This document shows, piece after piece, positions 9,790 through 18,627 of a stretch of 64,000 bases of DNA. Positions within the stretch are counted from its first letter, which is position 1; each line of letters begins with the position of its first letter. A program made the translations under genes and the position numbers. Below the pieces are notes generated by a model that ran no database searches, was not told the origin of the DNA, and saw only the letters and a list, made by a program, of their open reading frames with translations. The stretch is from an uncultured Tidjanibacter sp. (lineage in GTDB: Bacteria > Bacteroidota > Bacteroidia > Bacteroidales > Rikenellaceae): the NCBI GenBank assembly GCA_944326085.1, contig CALVCL010000012.1, positions 238,874-302,873 on the forward strand. Direction: 5' to 3'.

Positions 9790-10699
9790 CTTCGTCAAGC
9801 AGTTTCAAATAGCTTATGTACCTCTGCGGAGCTATTTCACCGCGTTCCACGGCAGCCACCACAGCACAACCAGGTTCATGGGTATGGGTACAGTTGTAAT
9901 ACTGGCATTCGGGCGAATAACGCATGAATTCAGGAAAATATCGGAATACTTCTCCCTGACCGATATCGACCAAACCGAACCCCTTAATACCTGGAGTATC
10001 AATAATACTTCCGCCTCCCTCGAGAGCATACATGCGAGCGAATGTCGTAGTATGCATGCCTTTGTGGTGACGGTCCGAAATTTTGTGTATGCGTACATCG
10101 GCATCAGGTAGCAGCGACTTGATTATTGTCGACTTGCCGACTCCCGAATTGCCTGTAAGAAGTGTCGTACGACCGGCTGTCAATTCGCGCAGCGTCTCCA
10201 GCCCTTCTCTTTCTGCGGCAGCAACGGGATAGACCTTATATCCTGCCGTCTCATATATGGTCATGAACTCCTCAAGTTCCTCCGGACGTTCGGATGCAAG
10301 GTCAAGTTTGTTGAGTATTATCGCAGCCGGAATATCGTAGGCCTCGCATGTTACAAGAAAACGATCGATAAACTCAGTGTTCGTAACCGGTGAGAAAAGC
10401 GTAGCAACGATAAGGGCCTGGTCAAGATTCGACGCTATTATATGAGCCTCCTTGGAAAGGTTCGATGCCCGCCTGATAAGATAGTTACGGCGCGGTTCCA
10501 CAGCTGTGATGACAGTATTGCCGTCATCGTCTGTTTCATAAAGCACCCTGTCTCCAACCGCCACAGGATTTGTCGTGCGCACGTTATTCAGACGTAGACG
10601 GCCGCGCAGTTTGGTCTCGAGACGCACACCCTCGTCGGTCTGTATAATATAATGGCTCCCCGTGCTTTCGGTTACAGTTCCAGTGCCGTTCTGTGCCAT
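9770..10699 (-). CDS. rsgA: Ribosome small subunit-dependent GTPase RsgA
   Basis: Late 30S assembly GTPase. The G motifs are circularly permuted as expected: G4 NKLDL comes before the P-loop GNSGVGKST, followed by DTPG. An OB-fold precedes the GTPase domain, and a zinc site follows with the pattern CQYYNCTHTHEPGC. The 309 aa length is typical. It lies 3 bp after cvpA and overlaps trmH at its end, so it is part of one minus-strand operon. Confidence 0.95.
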   Translation of the reverse strand: MAQNGTGTVTESTGSHYIIQTDEGVRLETKLRGRLRLNNVRTTNPVAVGDRVLYETDDDGNTVITAVEPRRNYLIRRASNLSKEAHIIASNLDQALIVATLFSPVTNTEFIDRFLVTCEAYDIPAAIILNKLDLASERPEELEEFMTIYETAGYKVYPVAAAEREGLETLRELTAGRTTLLTGNSGVGKSTIIKSLLPDADVRIHKISDRHHKGMHTTTFARMYALEGGGSIIDTPGIKGFGLVDIGQGEVFRYFPEFMRYSPECQYYNCTHTHEPGCAVVAAVERGEIAPQRYISYLKLLDEDGKYRQ

Positions 10700-10702
10700 G
10701 CG

Positions 10703-11209
10703 TCAGTCGTTTTGATTGTCGTTGTCGGTTATGGACTCCTTTACATGCCGCAGATATGGAAATATGGCTTCGGTCATATCATGCAACGGCCTGTACACTA
10801 CCGAATCATTTATCACGGACGGCTCCACAAATTTAATGTTCTTATTCATGTCGACAAACGCACCGACAAGTATACCGAGCAGCAAACCTATCTTAACGAC
10901 ACTGAGTACCAAGCCGCCTATACGGTCCAATATCCCAAAACCGGTAAGGTGGAATACTTTCTTAAACAGATATCCTACAATAGCCAACGCCACTATACTG
11001 ATGACAAATATTATAATGAAGCCAAGTATGGATGCGAATTTCTCGTCCACGTCGAGCCATATACCAATACGACCGCTAAAGCGCAGGGCAAACATTATGC
11101 CCAAGACAAGACCTGCTATGCCGCACGCCTGTACTATTATCCCTTTACGCCAGCCTGCTATGGCAGCCACCGCCAGCAATGCAAGCAATATGATATCAAG
11201 TATGTTCAT
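10703..11209 (-). CDS. CvpA family membrane protein
   Basis: Protein of 168 aa with about four hydrophobic helices. It begins MNILDIILLALLAVAAIAGW and carries the K-G-I loop typical of CvpA/colicin V production family proteins. The C-terminal tail is polar. It is the first gene of the minus-strand run with rsgA, trmH and cinA. The family is linked to envelope stress and purine-related phenotypes in other bacteria; the function here is inferred only from family. Confidence 0.85.
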   Translation of the reverse strand: MNILDIILLALLAVAAIAGWRKGIIVQACGIAGLVLGIMFALRFSGRIGIWLDVDEKFASILGFIIIFVISIVALAIVGYLFKKVFHLTGFGILDRIGGLVLSVVKIGLLLGILVGAFVDMNKNIKFVEPSVINDSVVYRPLHDMTEAIFPYLRHVKESITDNDNQND

Positions 11210-11323
11210 GGTGAGGGTTCGTATTATGTCACGAAAGTAGTAAAAAAATCGCTACCTTTAACACCGTGAGTTGTCTGTTGACAATACATCTGAACACGAT
11301 TTGACCATAACCATAATTGGAAT

Positions 11324-13366
11324 ATGAGGAGATTTCTGTTGCTGTTTCTGCTTGTCGGCATATGCACGCTGGAAGGCTCGGCACGTAAGGTTTACAACAT
11401 TGACAAGGGCTGGAAATTCTATACATACGATGAACGCGACACCATAAAAGTCGACCTGCCGCATACCTGGAACATAACCGATGCACTTGCCGGACATGCC
11501 GGATATTTCCGCGGAGCAGGCAACTATCTAAAATACGTACATGCCCTGCCAGAGTGGCAAGGCAAACGCGTCTTCGTAAGGTTCTACGGAGCGGGCAATG
11601 TCACCGACCTCATGGTCAACGGACACCATGCAGGCATGCATGCCGGAGGCAACAATGCATTCGAGTTCGAAATCACCAACCTGCTCAACTACGGCGGTAA
11701 AAACCTGCTTTGGGTAATAGTCAACAATGCGCCACGTTTCGACGTATTGCCGACTGCAGGCAAGGATAACTCCTACGGAGGACTGTACCGCAGTGCAGAG
11801 ATTATCGTTACCGAACAGGCTACGATAGGATTCGACGGATACGGAGGCAGCGGCATACTTATAGTTCCAGAAACAGTTGACTCACTGCACGCCGCAGGCA
11901 TAGCACGCATAGCGGTCAACATTCCCGAAACCCGAAGCGTCCAACTCGGCATGACCCTGCGCGACAACCGCGATACGGTAGTATGGAGCGGACACCTGCG
12001 CCACCGTGCCGACATGGGCATGTCGGTGGCCGAAATGGAGTTCGACCTCGAAAATCCCCATTTATGGAATGGCATATCCGACCCATACCTTTATACCGTA
12101 ACCGTAACACTCAACGATGGGGGACGTACCGATACCGTATCATTCCGTACTGGGTTTCGCAAAGTGTCTGTAGATGCTGCTACAGGCTTCTATCTCAATG
12201 ACATGCGCTACCCTTTACGTGGCGTAGTACTATGGCGTGACCAAGCTGTATACGGTCCGACATTCAACGAAGCGCAACTGAGGCGCGACATCAAAATCAT
12301 ACGCGAAATGGGGGCCAATGCCGTCCGTGTAGCCGGAGGAACACATCACCCCGCCTTCTACGATATCTGCGACGAAGAGGGACTAATAGTACTGGCTGAC
12401 GGCCCATTCATTGGAGCCGCATCACTCTACGAACGCGGCTACTACAATACCGATGAATTCCGGCACAACGGTATGCTCCAAATGCAGGAATTGATACACC
12501 AGCACTTCAACAATCCCTCTGTAGCTTTCTGGGGCGTATTCGTGGAACCAGAACTGATAGGAGACGACCCACTGCCTTTCATTCGAGAGATGAATGACAT
12601 GACCAAGGAACTCGACCCCACACGCCTTACTGCAGGCATGAGCAATAAGGACGGGGAAGTCAACTTCATTACAGACCTCATAGTATGGAATCATACGTTC
12701 GGCTGGAATGAAGGTCAACCTGGCGACATAGCAATATGGCGCGACCAGCTTCACGGTGACCCAGAATGGAGCAAACTGCGATCAGCAATATCATACCGTG
12801 CAGAAGGGAACATACACCGTTATGCAGAACAGGCCATACGCCGCGGTGATACTGAACATGGTCTATATCCGGAAAACTGGCAGGCCTATGTGCATGAGGT
12901 ACATATAGGAGCACTGAATTACGACCCTGCATTTTGGGCCATGTTTGTCGGCGACATATTTGACCACGGCGCAGTCCAGCATTCAACAGGCGGTGCCGAC
13001 GGCGCAGGCAACTGCGGTTTGGTAACCTTCGACAGAAGCATGCGAAAAGATGCATACTGGCTATACAAAGCCAACTGGAATAAAACCGAGCCGTTTCTCC
13101 GCATCGCTTCGAAACGTCATAGTTTACGCAGCCAACCGATACAGGACATTGTTGTATATACAAACCAGAGTATAGCAGAACTGTACCTTAACGGCTCGTC
13201 GCTCGGCACTTGTATGGCAACCAACGGAGTCATGCGCTGGGAAAATGTAGAACTGACTCCTGGAGAAAACGAGATTTACGTATTCACAATAATAGCGACC
13301 AACGACAACTACGTAACCGTAGGCGACTCAGCCACCATCACATACCTGCCCGACGGCATCCTTTAA
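11324..13366 (+). CDS. Glycoside hydrolase family 2 protein with altered catalytic motifs
   Basis: Secreted GH2-type protein of 680 aa with a signal peptide ending near residue 20. It has the usual order of a sugar-binding beta domain, an immunoglobulin-like domain, a TIM barrel from about residue 290, and a short C-terminal beta domain. The acid/base region reads FWGVFVEPE where relatives have FWG-x-x-NE, so the invariant Asn is Val while Glu is kept. The nucleophile region reads ISYRAEGNIHRY where relatives have ISEYGAGGNI, so the usual Glu is missing from its place. The frame is intact, so this is divergence rather than a frameshift. Substrate is unknown and activity is uncertain. It is transcribed divergently from cvpA. 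Confidence 0.85.
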   Translation: MRRFLLLFLLVGICTLEGSARKVYNIDKGWKFYTYDERDTIKVDLPHTWNITDALAGHAGYFRGAGNYLKYVHALPEWQGKRVFVRFYGAGNVTDLMVNGHHAGMHAGGNNAFEFEITNLLNYGGKNLLWVIVNNAPRFDVLPTAGKDNSYGGLYRSAEIIVTEQATIGFDGYGGSGILIVPETVDSLHAAGIARIAVNIPETRSVQLGMTLRDNRDTVVWSGHLRHRADMGMSVAEMEFDLENPHLWNGISDPYLYTVTVTLNDGGRTDTVSFRTGFRKVSVDAATGFYLNDMRYPLRGVVLWRDQAVYGPTFNEAQLRRDIKIIREMGANAVRVAGGTHHPAFYDICDEEGLIVLADGPFIGAASLYERGYYNTDEFRHNGMLQMQELIHQHFNNPSVAFWGVFVEPELIGDDPLPFIREMNDMTKELDPTRLTAGMSNKDGEVNFITDLIVWNHTFGWNEGQPGDIAIWRDQLHGDPEWSKLRSAISYRAEGNIHRYAEQAIRRGDTEHGLYPENWQAYVHEVHIGALNYDPAFWAMFVGDIFDHGAVQHSTGGADGAGNCGLVTFDRSMRKDAYWLYKANWNKTEPFLRIASKRHSLRSQPIQDIVVYTNQSIAELYLNGSSLGTCMATNGVMRWENVELTPGENEIYVFTIIATNDNYVTVGDSATITYLPDGIL

Positions 13367-13421
13367 TGGAATACCTTATATGCATATAAGAAAATACAAT
13401 ATTAAAATAAATATGAATACA

Positions 13422-13451
13422 TTGCGCTTATATGGCAAAGCATTATCTTTG
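13422..13451 (+). promoter_or_regulatory. Promoter of the peroxiredoxin gene
   Basis: TTG at 13422-13424, a 19-nt spacer, then TATCTTTG at 13444-13451 match the Bacteroidota consensus (TTTG, 19-21 nt, TAnnTTTG). Transcription would start about 30-35 nt before the ATG at 13490. Confidence 0.75.
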
Positions 13452-13489
13452 TCGCGAGAAATATATTCAACTAACAAATAAATGATATT

Positions 13490-14122
13490 ATGAAAACTCT
13501 GATTGGCAAGAAGGCTCCGGCAATCAACGCGACCGCAGTTATAGATGGCAACAAGATTGTTTCCAATTTCACCCTCTCGCAGTACGAAGGCAACAAGTAT
13601 GTGGTACTGTTCTTCTATCCAATGGACTTCACATTCGTATGTCCGACCGAACTTCACGCCTTCCAGGAAAAAATAGGTGAATTCGAGGCCCGCGGCGTAC
13701 AGGTGATAGGCTGCTCCGTTGACTCGGAATACTCCCATCTCGCATGGCTTTCACAGCCAAAAAACAAAGGCGGCATCGAAGGCATAAAATATCCTATCAT
13801 ATCGGACTCATCCAAGACTATATCAGAAAACTACGGGGTGCTCGGCGGTGAATACATGGCTGATGAAAACGATGACCTCATGTATGAAGGCAAACCTGTA
13901 GCATACCGCGGTTTGTTCCTCATCGACAAGAACGGCATCGTAAGACACATGGTCATCAACGACCTTCCGCTCGGCCGTAACGTCGACGAAGTAATAAGGA
14001 TGGTTGATGCTCTTCAGCACTTCGAGGAGTACGGTGAAGTTTGCCCTGCAAACTGGGCCAAAGGCAAGGATGCGATGAATGCCACCGATGCAGGTGTATC
14101 AGAATATCTCAGCAAGCACTAG
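13490..14122 (+). CDS. Typical 2-Cys peroxiredoxin (AhpC/Prx1 type)
   Basis: Cytosolic thiol peroxidase that reduces hydrogen peroxide and organic peroxides. The peroxidatic Cys51 lies in DFTFVCPTE, and the resolving Cys lies in EVCPANW near residue 185. The 210 aa length is that of the Prx1/AhpC group. It has its own promoter and a strong terminator, so it is monocistronic. No ahpF gene is adjacent, so reduction may depend on thioredoxin. No OxyR site was recognised. Confidence 0.94.
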   Translation: MKTLIGKKAPAINATAVIDGNKIVSNFTLSQYEGNKYVVLFFYPMDFTFVCPTELHAFQEKIGEFEARGVQVIGCSVDSEYSHLAWLSQPKNKGGIEGIKYPIISDSSKTISENYGVLGGEYMADENDDLMYEGKPVAYRGLFLIDKNGIVRHMVINDLPLGRNVDEVIRMVDALQHFEEYGEVCPANWAKGKDAMNATDAGVSEYLSKH

Positions 14123-14207
14123 AACCTAAAGAGAGCCGCACACTGTCATAGTACCGGTGTATGACAATAGCGCTGCATCTCTACATATCATAGCCAAGAA
14201 TTATTTC

Positions 14208-14233
14208 GTGCGGTGTGACAAGTCACACCGCAC
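14208..14233 (+). terminator. Intrinsic terminator of the peroxiredoxin gene
   Basis: Perfect 12-bp stem GTGCGGTGTGAC / GTCACACCGCAC with a 2-nt spacer between the arms, followed by ATTCTTTTTT. A strong rho-independent terminator on the plus strand. Confidence 0.92.
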
Positions 14234-14489
14234 ATTCTTTTTTATTGCATGCGGCTGCAACCAAACAATTACCCCACATTTTGGTACGAAAACTTTACAA
14301 TTTTAATAAAACAGTGCAGACAATTTGTTTTGTTAAGACAAATATATTATCTTTATAAATGTAAAATAAATCCTTCCGATGCGTTCTGCACTTGTAGGAA
14401 TGTGATTTATTTGCACATCCAACCTTCGTCGCTTGCAGGGAAGCCCCGCTTTCCTGCAAGCTTTGTGAGTTGATTAACTGTTATAACTA
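14234..14489. other. AT-rich intergenic stretch with a hairpin, possible small RNA
   Basis: No protein gene is supported here. A promoter-like TATCTTTA lies near 14348-14355 on the plus strand, and a stem GCTTGCAGG / CCTGCAAGC (14431-14439 and 14453-14461), followed by TTTG, lies about 100 nt downstream. Together they could bound a short RNA or serve as a weak terminator. The hairpin is also just downstream of the restriction gene read from the other strand. Confidence 0.3.
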
Positions 14490-15290
14490 TTAAAATAACT
14501 TGATAACTTCCGTATAGAATTTTGGCAGATGCTCAAACTTCACTCTAAATTTGGTTCCATGATTATGCCCTGTTCTTGCGTCGAAATCAACACACACAAG
14601 CCCATCCTCTATGCAATTAATAAGATTATCGATATTTACGCCTTTTAATATTCTTACATCATTATAATAGAAGTATTCATCTTTCCCTTCCTTTTTAACA
14701 TCTGCCCTGACATAGAAGGCATTCAGTAATTTGGTTCCTATTTTTGTATATAGATCATTAAAGCCCCAATATGGCAACACAGGCAACGGTCCCAAACCAA
14801 TATTCCGTTCTACTTCCTGCAACCAATTCCAATGCTTATCCTTATCACATTTAGAACTGTCCCATATAAATTCTATACGCTGTTCTTTTCTATTAACATT
14901 TAATCTAAACCCTCTATCGGTATATTCATTAGCCCATGTTGTACTCCTAAACGATTTTTCGTTTTCCGAATATTTTATTCCAGCCTCCTTATGTGGCCAG
15001 CCATACAAAGGCAACAACATTTTAGATACCAAACGAGTTGCACGTGGAGATGGTTCTATGTGCGCCAATGTCAATAAGGATGATGTCGTTGCGCGTTGAG
15101 CCTTTAACTCCCATTCTGCAGCATTAGGTATAGGTAAATTATTTTCTGCTATTCCAAACTTATCTTCTACAATATTACCAACAGCTCCAGCATTCCCACC
15201 TCTGTAATTATATATCCATCCCTCTTCCTGCAATTTCCGAAATTTTTCAATTAACTGCTCTTTGGTTATTAAATCTAAACTCGCTTTCAT
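14490..15290 (-). CDS. MvaI/BcnI-family type II restriction endonuclease
   Basis: Protein of 266 aa resembling the MvaI_BcnI restriction endonuclease family. The N-terminal part has GGNAGAVGNIVEDKFGI followed by PNAAEWELKAQR, which supplies the Glu/Asp residues and the E-x-K-type catalytic motif of the PD-(D/E)XK fold. Characterised members cut CC(W/S)GG sequences as monomers, so a related site is likely but not proven. It begins 5 bp after the methyltransferase stop, so the pair is cotranscribed with the methyltransferase first. Base composition is clearly more AT-rich than the neighbours, pointing to horizontal transfer. Confidence 0.85.
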   Translation of the reverse strand: MKASLDLITKEQLIEKFRKLQEEGWIYNYRGGNAGAVGNIVEDKFGIAENNLPIPNAAEWELKAQRATTSSLLTLAHIEPSPRATRLVSKMLLPLYGWPHKEAGIKYSENEKSFRSTTWANEYTDRGFRLNVNRKEQRIEFIWDSSKCDKDKHWNWLQEVERNIGLGPLPVLPYWGFNDLYTKIGTKLLNAFYVRADVKKEGKDEYFYYNDVRILKGVNIDNLINCIEDGLVCVDFDARTGHNHGTKFRVKFEHLPKFYTEVIKLF

Positions 15291-15295
15291 ATTTT

Positions 15296-16060
15296 TTAAA
15301 ACAAGGTCAACAAACCATCATTATTACGACATACACCATCTTTAGCTGCAGCTATTCTCTGTTCTGCCAAATCGCAATATTTTTGAGATAATTCAATGCC
15401 AATATAATGCCTTTTCAGCCTAATTGCAGAAACAGCCGTAGTGCCACTGCCCATAAATGGGTCTAAAATTATTTCAGCATTAGTACTTCCTATAATTCTA
15501 TCTATCAATGCTACAGGGAATGGCGCAGGATGTTCATTATTCACCTCCTGCATAAACTCCCAAACATCTCCAACGCTATTAGCCTTGGGAGCTAATTTAA
15601 ATTTCTTTTTGGCAATCAAATAAATCACTTCATAAGTGGGCAAGAAATATCCCGGATTAAAATTTATACCTCCTTTACGCTTCCAAATAATAATTTGCCT
15701 TACCGGAAAATCCTGGATAATTTCTCTTCTGTCCTGTATTAAGCCTCCCTGAACCCGCCATTTATGATTATAAAATATAGCACCATCATCTTTAATAAGC
15801 CTCATCATCTCTGTCAAACACTCACGCTGCCACTGACAATACAAATCATACGGCATATTATCATCATAATCTGCATATCCATTACATAATGCAGCGCTAG
15901 CCCACTTCCCACCGCGGCCATCTTTCATTCCGTTACCGGTGCTATTTTTCAAATTATAAGGAGGAGATGTTACCACAATATCGCAACAGCCATCAGGTAA
16001 CTGCTTCATTATATATAGACTATCCCCACAAAAAATTTTATCAATAAAATCTGTTATCAT
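15296..16060 (-). CDS. Type II DNA methyltransferase (beta class, probably N4-cytosine)
   Basis: SAM-dependent DNA methyltransferase of 254 aa. The catalytic motif TSPPYN is near residue 32 and the SAM-binding motif DPFMGSGTT is near residue 198, an order that defines class beta. The S-P-P-Y form is typical of N4-cytosine enzymes, which fits the MvaI/BcnI-type nuclease encoded 5 bp downstream. The methyltransferase is transcribed first, which would allow protection of host DNA before the nuclease accumulates. It is AT-rich and lies 67 bp from the 3' end of the initiator tRNA gene. Confidence 0.9.
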   Translation of the reverse strand: MITDFIDKIFCGDSLYIMKQLPDGCCDIVVTSPPYNLKNSTGNGMKDGRGGKWASAALCNGYADYDDNMPYDLYCQWQRECLTEMMRLIKDDGAIFYNHKWRVQGGLIQDRREIIQDFPVRQIIIWKRKGGINFNPGYFLPTYEVIYLIAKKKFKLAPKANSVGDVWEFMQEVNNEHPAPFPVALIDRIIGSTNAEIILDPFMGSGTTAVSAIRLKRHYIGIELSQKYCDLAEQRIAAAKDGVCRNNDGLLTLF

Positions 16061-16094
16061 ATAACAAAGCTAACAAATGCTAAAGACATATAAA

Positions 16095-16124
16095 AAAAGA
16101 GACCCTTTCCCAAGGGTCTCTTTT
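16095..16124. terminator. Terminator downstream of tRNA-fMet
   Basis: A 13-bp inverted repeat with arms AAAAGAGACCCTT (16095-16107) and its complement at 16112-16124, plus A/T runs on both sides. On the minus strand it follows the tRNA by only 2 nt and lies before the methyltransferase start, so it isolates the tRNA from the restriction-modification genes. Confidence 0.85.
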
Positions 16125-16126
16125 AG

Positions 16127-16199
16127 TAGCGGGGGGAGGACTCGAACCTCCGACCTTTGGGTTATGAGCCCAACGAGCTGCCAACTGCTCCACCCCGCG
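16127..16199 (-). tRNA. Initiator tRNA-Met (CAT)
   Basis: A 73-nt cloverleaf read on the minus strand, starting CGCGGGG and ending CCCCGCTA without an encoded CCA. The anticodon loop is CTCATAA. Two initiator hallmarks are visible: the first base pair of the acceptor stem is mismatched (C1 opposite U72), and three consecutive G-C pairs close the anticodon stem (GGG/CCC). This marks it as formylmethionine initiator tRNA rather than elongator tRNA-Met. Confidence 0.95.
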
Positions 16200-16277
16200 A
16201 TGTATCTTTCACCGCTTAAACGGCTTTCAATCCTCATTTATTACGTCATCCCAGAAACTCTATCCCGATTGACAGTG

Positions 16278-16309
16278 CAAAGATAATAACAAATTAATTG
16301 TTTTGCAAA
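16278..16309 (-). promoter_or_regulatory. Promoter of the initiator tRNA gene
   Basis: On the minus strand TTTG (16306-16309), a 20-nt spacer and TATCTTTG (16278-16285) match the Bacteroidota consensus. The predicted start is about 70 nt upstream of the mature tRNA 5' end. The remainder of 16200-16462 holds no gene that I can support. Confidence 0.75.
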
Positions 16310-16462
16310 CTAAAAATTGCAACAATCAATCATACAATGCATCACCAGAGCTATAATACACTATGTTACAATACTGTATCAACAGTAAAGAATTTACTAC
16401 TGCACAGCCGCATTATCGTCATCATGTATATTGACGCTCTGAAAAATGGCTCCGCATAGCGA

Positions 16463-18253
16463 TTACGAAGCGACACGCAGGTTCTCAGCCACTACCTGTG
16501 AAATATCAGCCACACGTACAGATGCATCGCGCGCCAACGCTTTTTTGCAAAGCGGACATGCAGTGACTATGGTAGCTGCACCGGTAGCCTCAAGTTCGGA
16601 CGTAACGGCACTTCCTATCTTCGACTGCTGGCTGTCGTCTATCACAAGGTTCGCAAGACTGCTGCCGCAACACAACGCTTCACGGCGATTGTGTTCAGGC
16701 TCCACAAGGCGACCCGCCATACGTATGAGTTCACGCGGCTCCTCATATATGCCGCTGCCACGTCCCAACTCACATGGGTCATGATATGTAAATTCCTGAC
16801 CGGTAGCTTCAACCGACAAACGGCCGGCATGCACAAGCCGTAGTATATATTCAGTATGATGTATCACCTCTATACCTTCCAAATTATAGTCCTCACGGAA
16901 TACCTTTAGACATATCGGACAAGATGTCACCAATGTGGTGATGCCATGCTTGGCGAACAATTCCTTGTTGCGGGCCATGATACGTTCGGCGGCATTTACC
17001 TCACCAGAAAGTTTCAGCGGACGGCCGCAGCACGACCCTCCGTCACGGTCTGCCCACCATACCCCTTCACCGGCAGCCTCGAAGATGCGTTCCATGGATC
17101 GGAGCACCGTCGGTGTAAGCAATGTCATACATCCGGCAAAATAACCAACCTTACCGTTCCCCGATGATCGGTCAATTCCCTGCAAGTAATCATAACGTGT
17201 CAATGCCGGTGTGTCTATACTTTTCTGGCGGCTGTTAAGCCTCAACGTGTTGAGTTCTATTCCCACAGGACAGCGTGACTCGCACAAACCGCACATCAGA
17301 CAATTGTCAGCCACCTTTTCATCGAGTTTGCCATACCGCCTGTCGCGCAGGAAATAAACCGACTGAACATTGTTGATGTTAAGTACATTCTGTAACTGAC
17401 ACGGGTCTATACATATGCCGCACCTCGAGCATGCCTGTATCTGGAAATTATCGAAACTTTTTTCACGGGCCGTGCTGTGCAGTCTGTAACGGCGCAGGAA
17501 TATGAGCGGCACCTCGGTAAAGATATGCATGTATCGCGAGAAAGGCATTGCCACAAAGAATGATGCCAGTGCAAACGAATAGAGCCACCATGCCAACGAA
17601 TTGAGTGTCTCTATTACGGCAGAGTCCATTGTTGCAGCTATCAGACTGCCGAGACCTCCCGTAAGAAACCCTCCGTTATGCTTTATTGCGGCAGCAAAAC
17701 TTTCCGAAACGAGCCTCAACGGGAATATGAGCCACAAAGCCGTAAGGGCCACACGGTCTATAAACACATGCTTTGTGGTACGTTTCATACCCAACGCACG
17801 CGAACGCATCCTTTTGAACCATGCCAGCGCAACACCGGACAGCACCATAAGCAGGAGCAAGTCCATAATGAATGCAAATGGGTTCCAGCCGGTATGCTGA
17901 GCGGTATCGAAGTATCTGAAGAATACGTGGGCATGAAGCGGAGTACCTGTACCGAGCACCACCGAGGCTTCAATCCAACCCACAGCAATAAGCAGGAACC
18001 ATCCGAATGCGAGACTCATGTGCATGTAGCCCAGCACCGGATTGACGCGGAATATTTTCCTGTGCAGCAGTGATTCGTACACCACCTCACGTATTGCACG
18101 CAGGGTATCAAGAGAAAACACACCGCGCACTATCGCTTTTTTGTCCGCCACGGGCAGTTTCCACAGCCAACGCCCCCACTTCCAGACAATGACGGCGAAC
18201 ATGAAAGCCGTACCGACAACGAACGGTATGACAAAATGGTCGTAATAATTCAT
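16463..18253 (-). CDS. Membrane-anchored HdrDE-like iron-sulfur subunit
   Basis: Fusion protein of about 596 aa. The first ~270 residues form roughly six membrane helices with His residues suitable for heme, like HdrE/NarI-type quinone-reactive subunits. A ferredoxin-like domain follows with CSRCGICIDPC and CLMCGLCESRCP, binding two [4Fe-4S] clusters. The last part has two cysteine-rich CCG modules (GGSCCGRP and ALCCGSS) as in HdrD/HdrB. It is the last gene of a five-gene operon and would link the soluble Hdr-like modules to the membrane quinone pool. I choose the ATG at 18253 over a TTG at 18274. Exact electron donor and acceptor are unknown. Confidence 0.8.
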   Translation of the reverse strand: MNYYDHFVIPFVVGTAFMFAVIVWKWGRWLWKLPVADKKAIVRGVFSLDTLRAIREVVYESLLHRKIFRVNPVLGYMHMSLAFGWFLLIAVGWIEASVVLGTGTPLHAHVFFRYFDTAQHTGWNPFAFIMDLLLLMVLSGVALAWFKRMRSRALGMKRTTKHVFIDRVALTALWLIFPLRLVSESFAAAIKHNGGFLTGGLGSLIAATMDSAVIETLNSLAWWLYSFALASFFVAMPFSRYMHIFTEVPLIFLRRYRLHSTAREKSFDNFQIQACSRCGICIDPCQLQNVLNINNVQSVYFLRDRRYGKLDEKVADNCLMCGLCESRCPVGIELNTLRLNSRQKSIDTPALTRYDYLQGIDRSSGNGKVGYFAGCMTLLTPTVLRSMERIFEAAGEGVWWADRDGGSCCGRPLKLSGEVNAAERIMARNKELFAKHGITTLVTSCPICLKVFREDYNLEGIEVIHHTEYILRLVHAGRLSVEATGQEFTYHDPCELGRGSGIYEEPRELIRMAGRLVEPEHNRREALCCGSSLANLVIDDSQQSKIGSAVTSELEATGAATIVTACPLCKKALARDASVRVADISQVVAENLRVAS

Positions 18254-18287
18254 ATCAATATTTCTGACTGGCAACGGATCTTATCCG

Positions 18288-18623
18288 TCAACGCTGGTAA
18301 TCGCCCAATTCACGCTTTATCTTCATCACCACCGCCCTCGTGTTAATACCTCTCGGACACACAAGGCGGCACTTCCCGCACAGCATGCACTTGTCCATCT
18401 GCTCATAGGCTTCGCGATACTCGCCGCGGCGGACAAGAGTATGCACCTTGCGGAAATTGAACGATGTCAGGTTACCTGCCGTACACGTCGCCGTACAAGA
18501 CCCGCAGGCTATACAACTCTGCAACTCTGGCAACTCCCGCAACAATTTCTCGGCAGGCACGAAATCGTTTGTGTCGAGATTCACTGCACGCGGCTGAGAA
18601 ATCGAAAATCCGAACTGCGGCAT
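18288..18623 (-). CDS. HdrC-like 4Fe-4S dicluster protein
   Basis: Small 111 aa protein with two [4Fe-4S] ferredoxin motifs, CIACGSCTATC near residue 37 and CMLCGKCRLVCPRG near residue 80. This arrangement matches HdrC, which wires HdrA to the CCG-domain subunit. It lies 4 bp after the HdrA-like gene and 34 bp before the ATG of the membrane subunit in the same operon. A second HdrC-like protein is encoded by the first gene, so the operon carries two such linkers. Confidence 0.85.
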   Translation of the reverse strand: MPQFGFSISQPRAVNLDTNDFVPAEKLLRELPELQSCIACGSCTATCTAGNLTSFNFRKVHTLVRRGEYREAYEQMDKCMLCGKCRLVCPRGINTRAVVMKIKRELGDYQR

Positions 18624-18627
18624 GACA

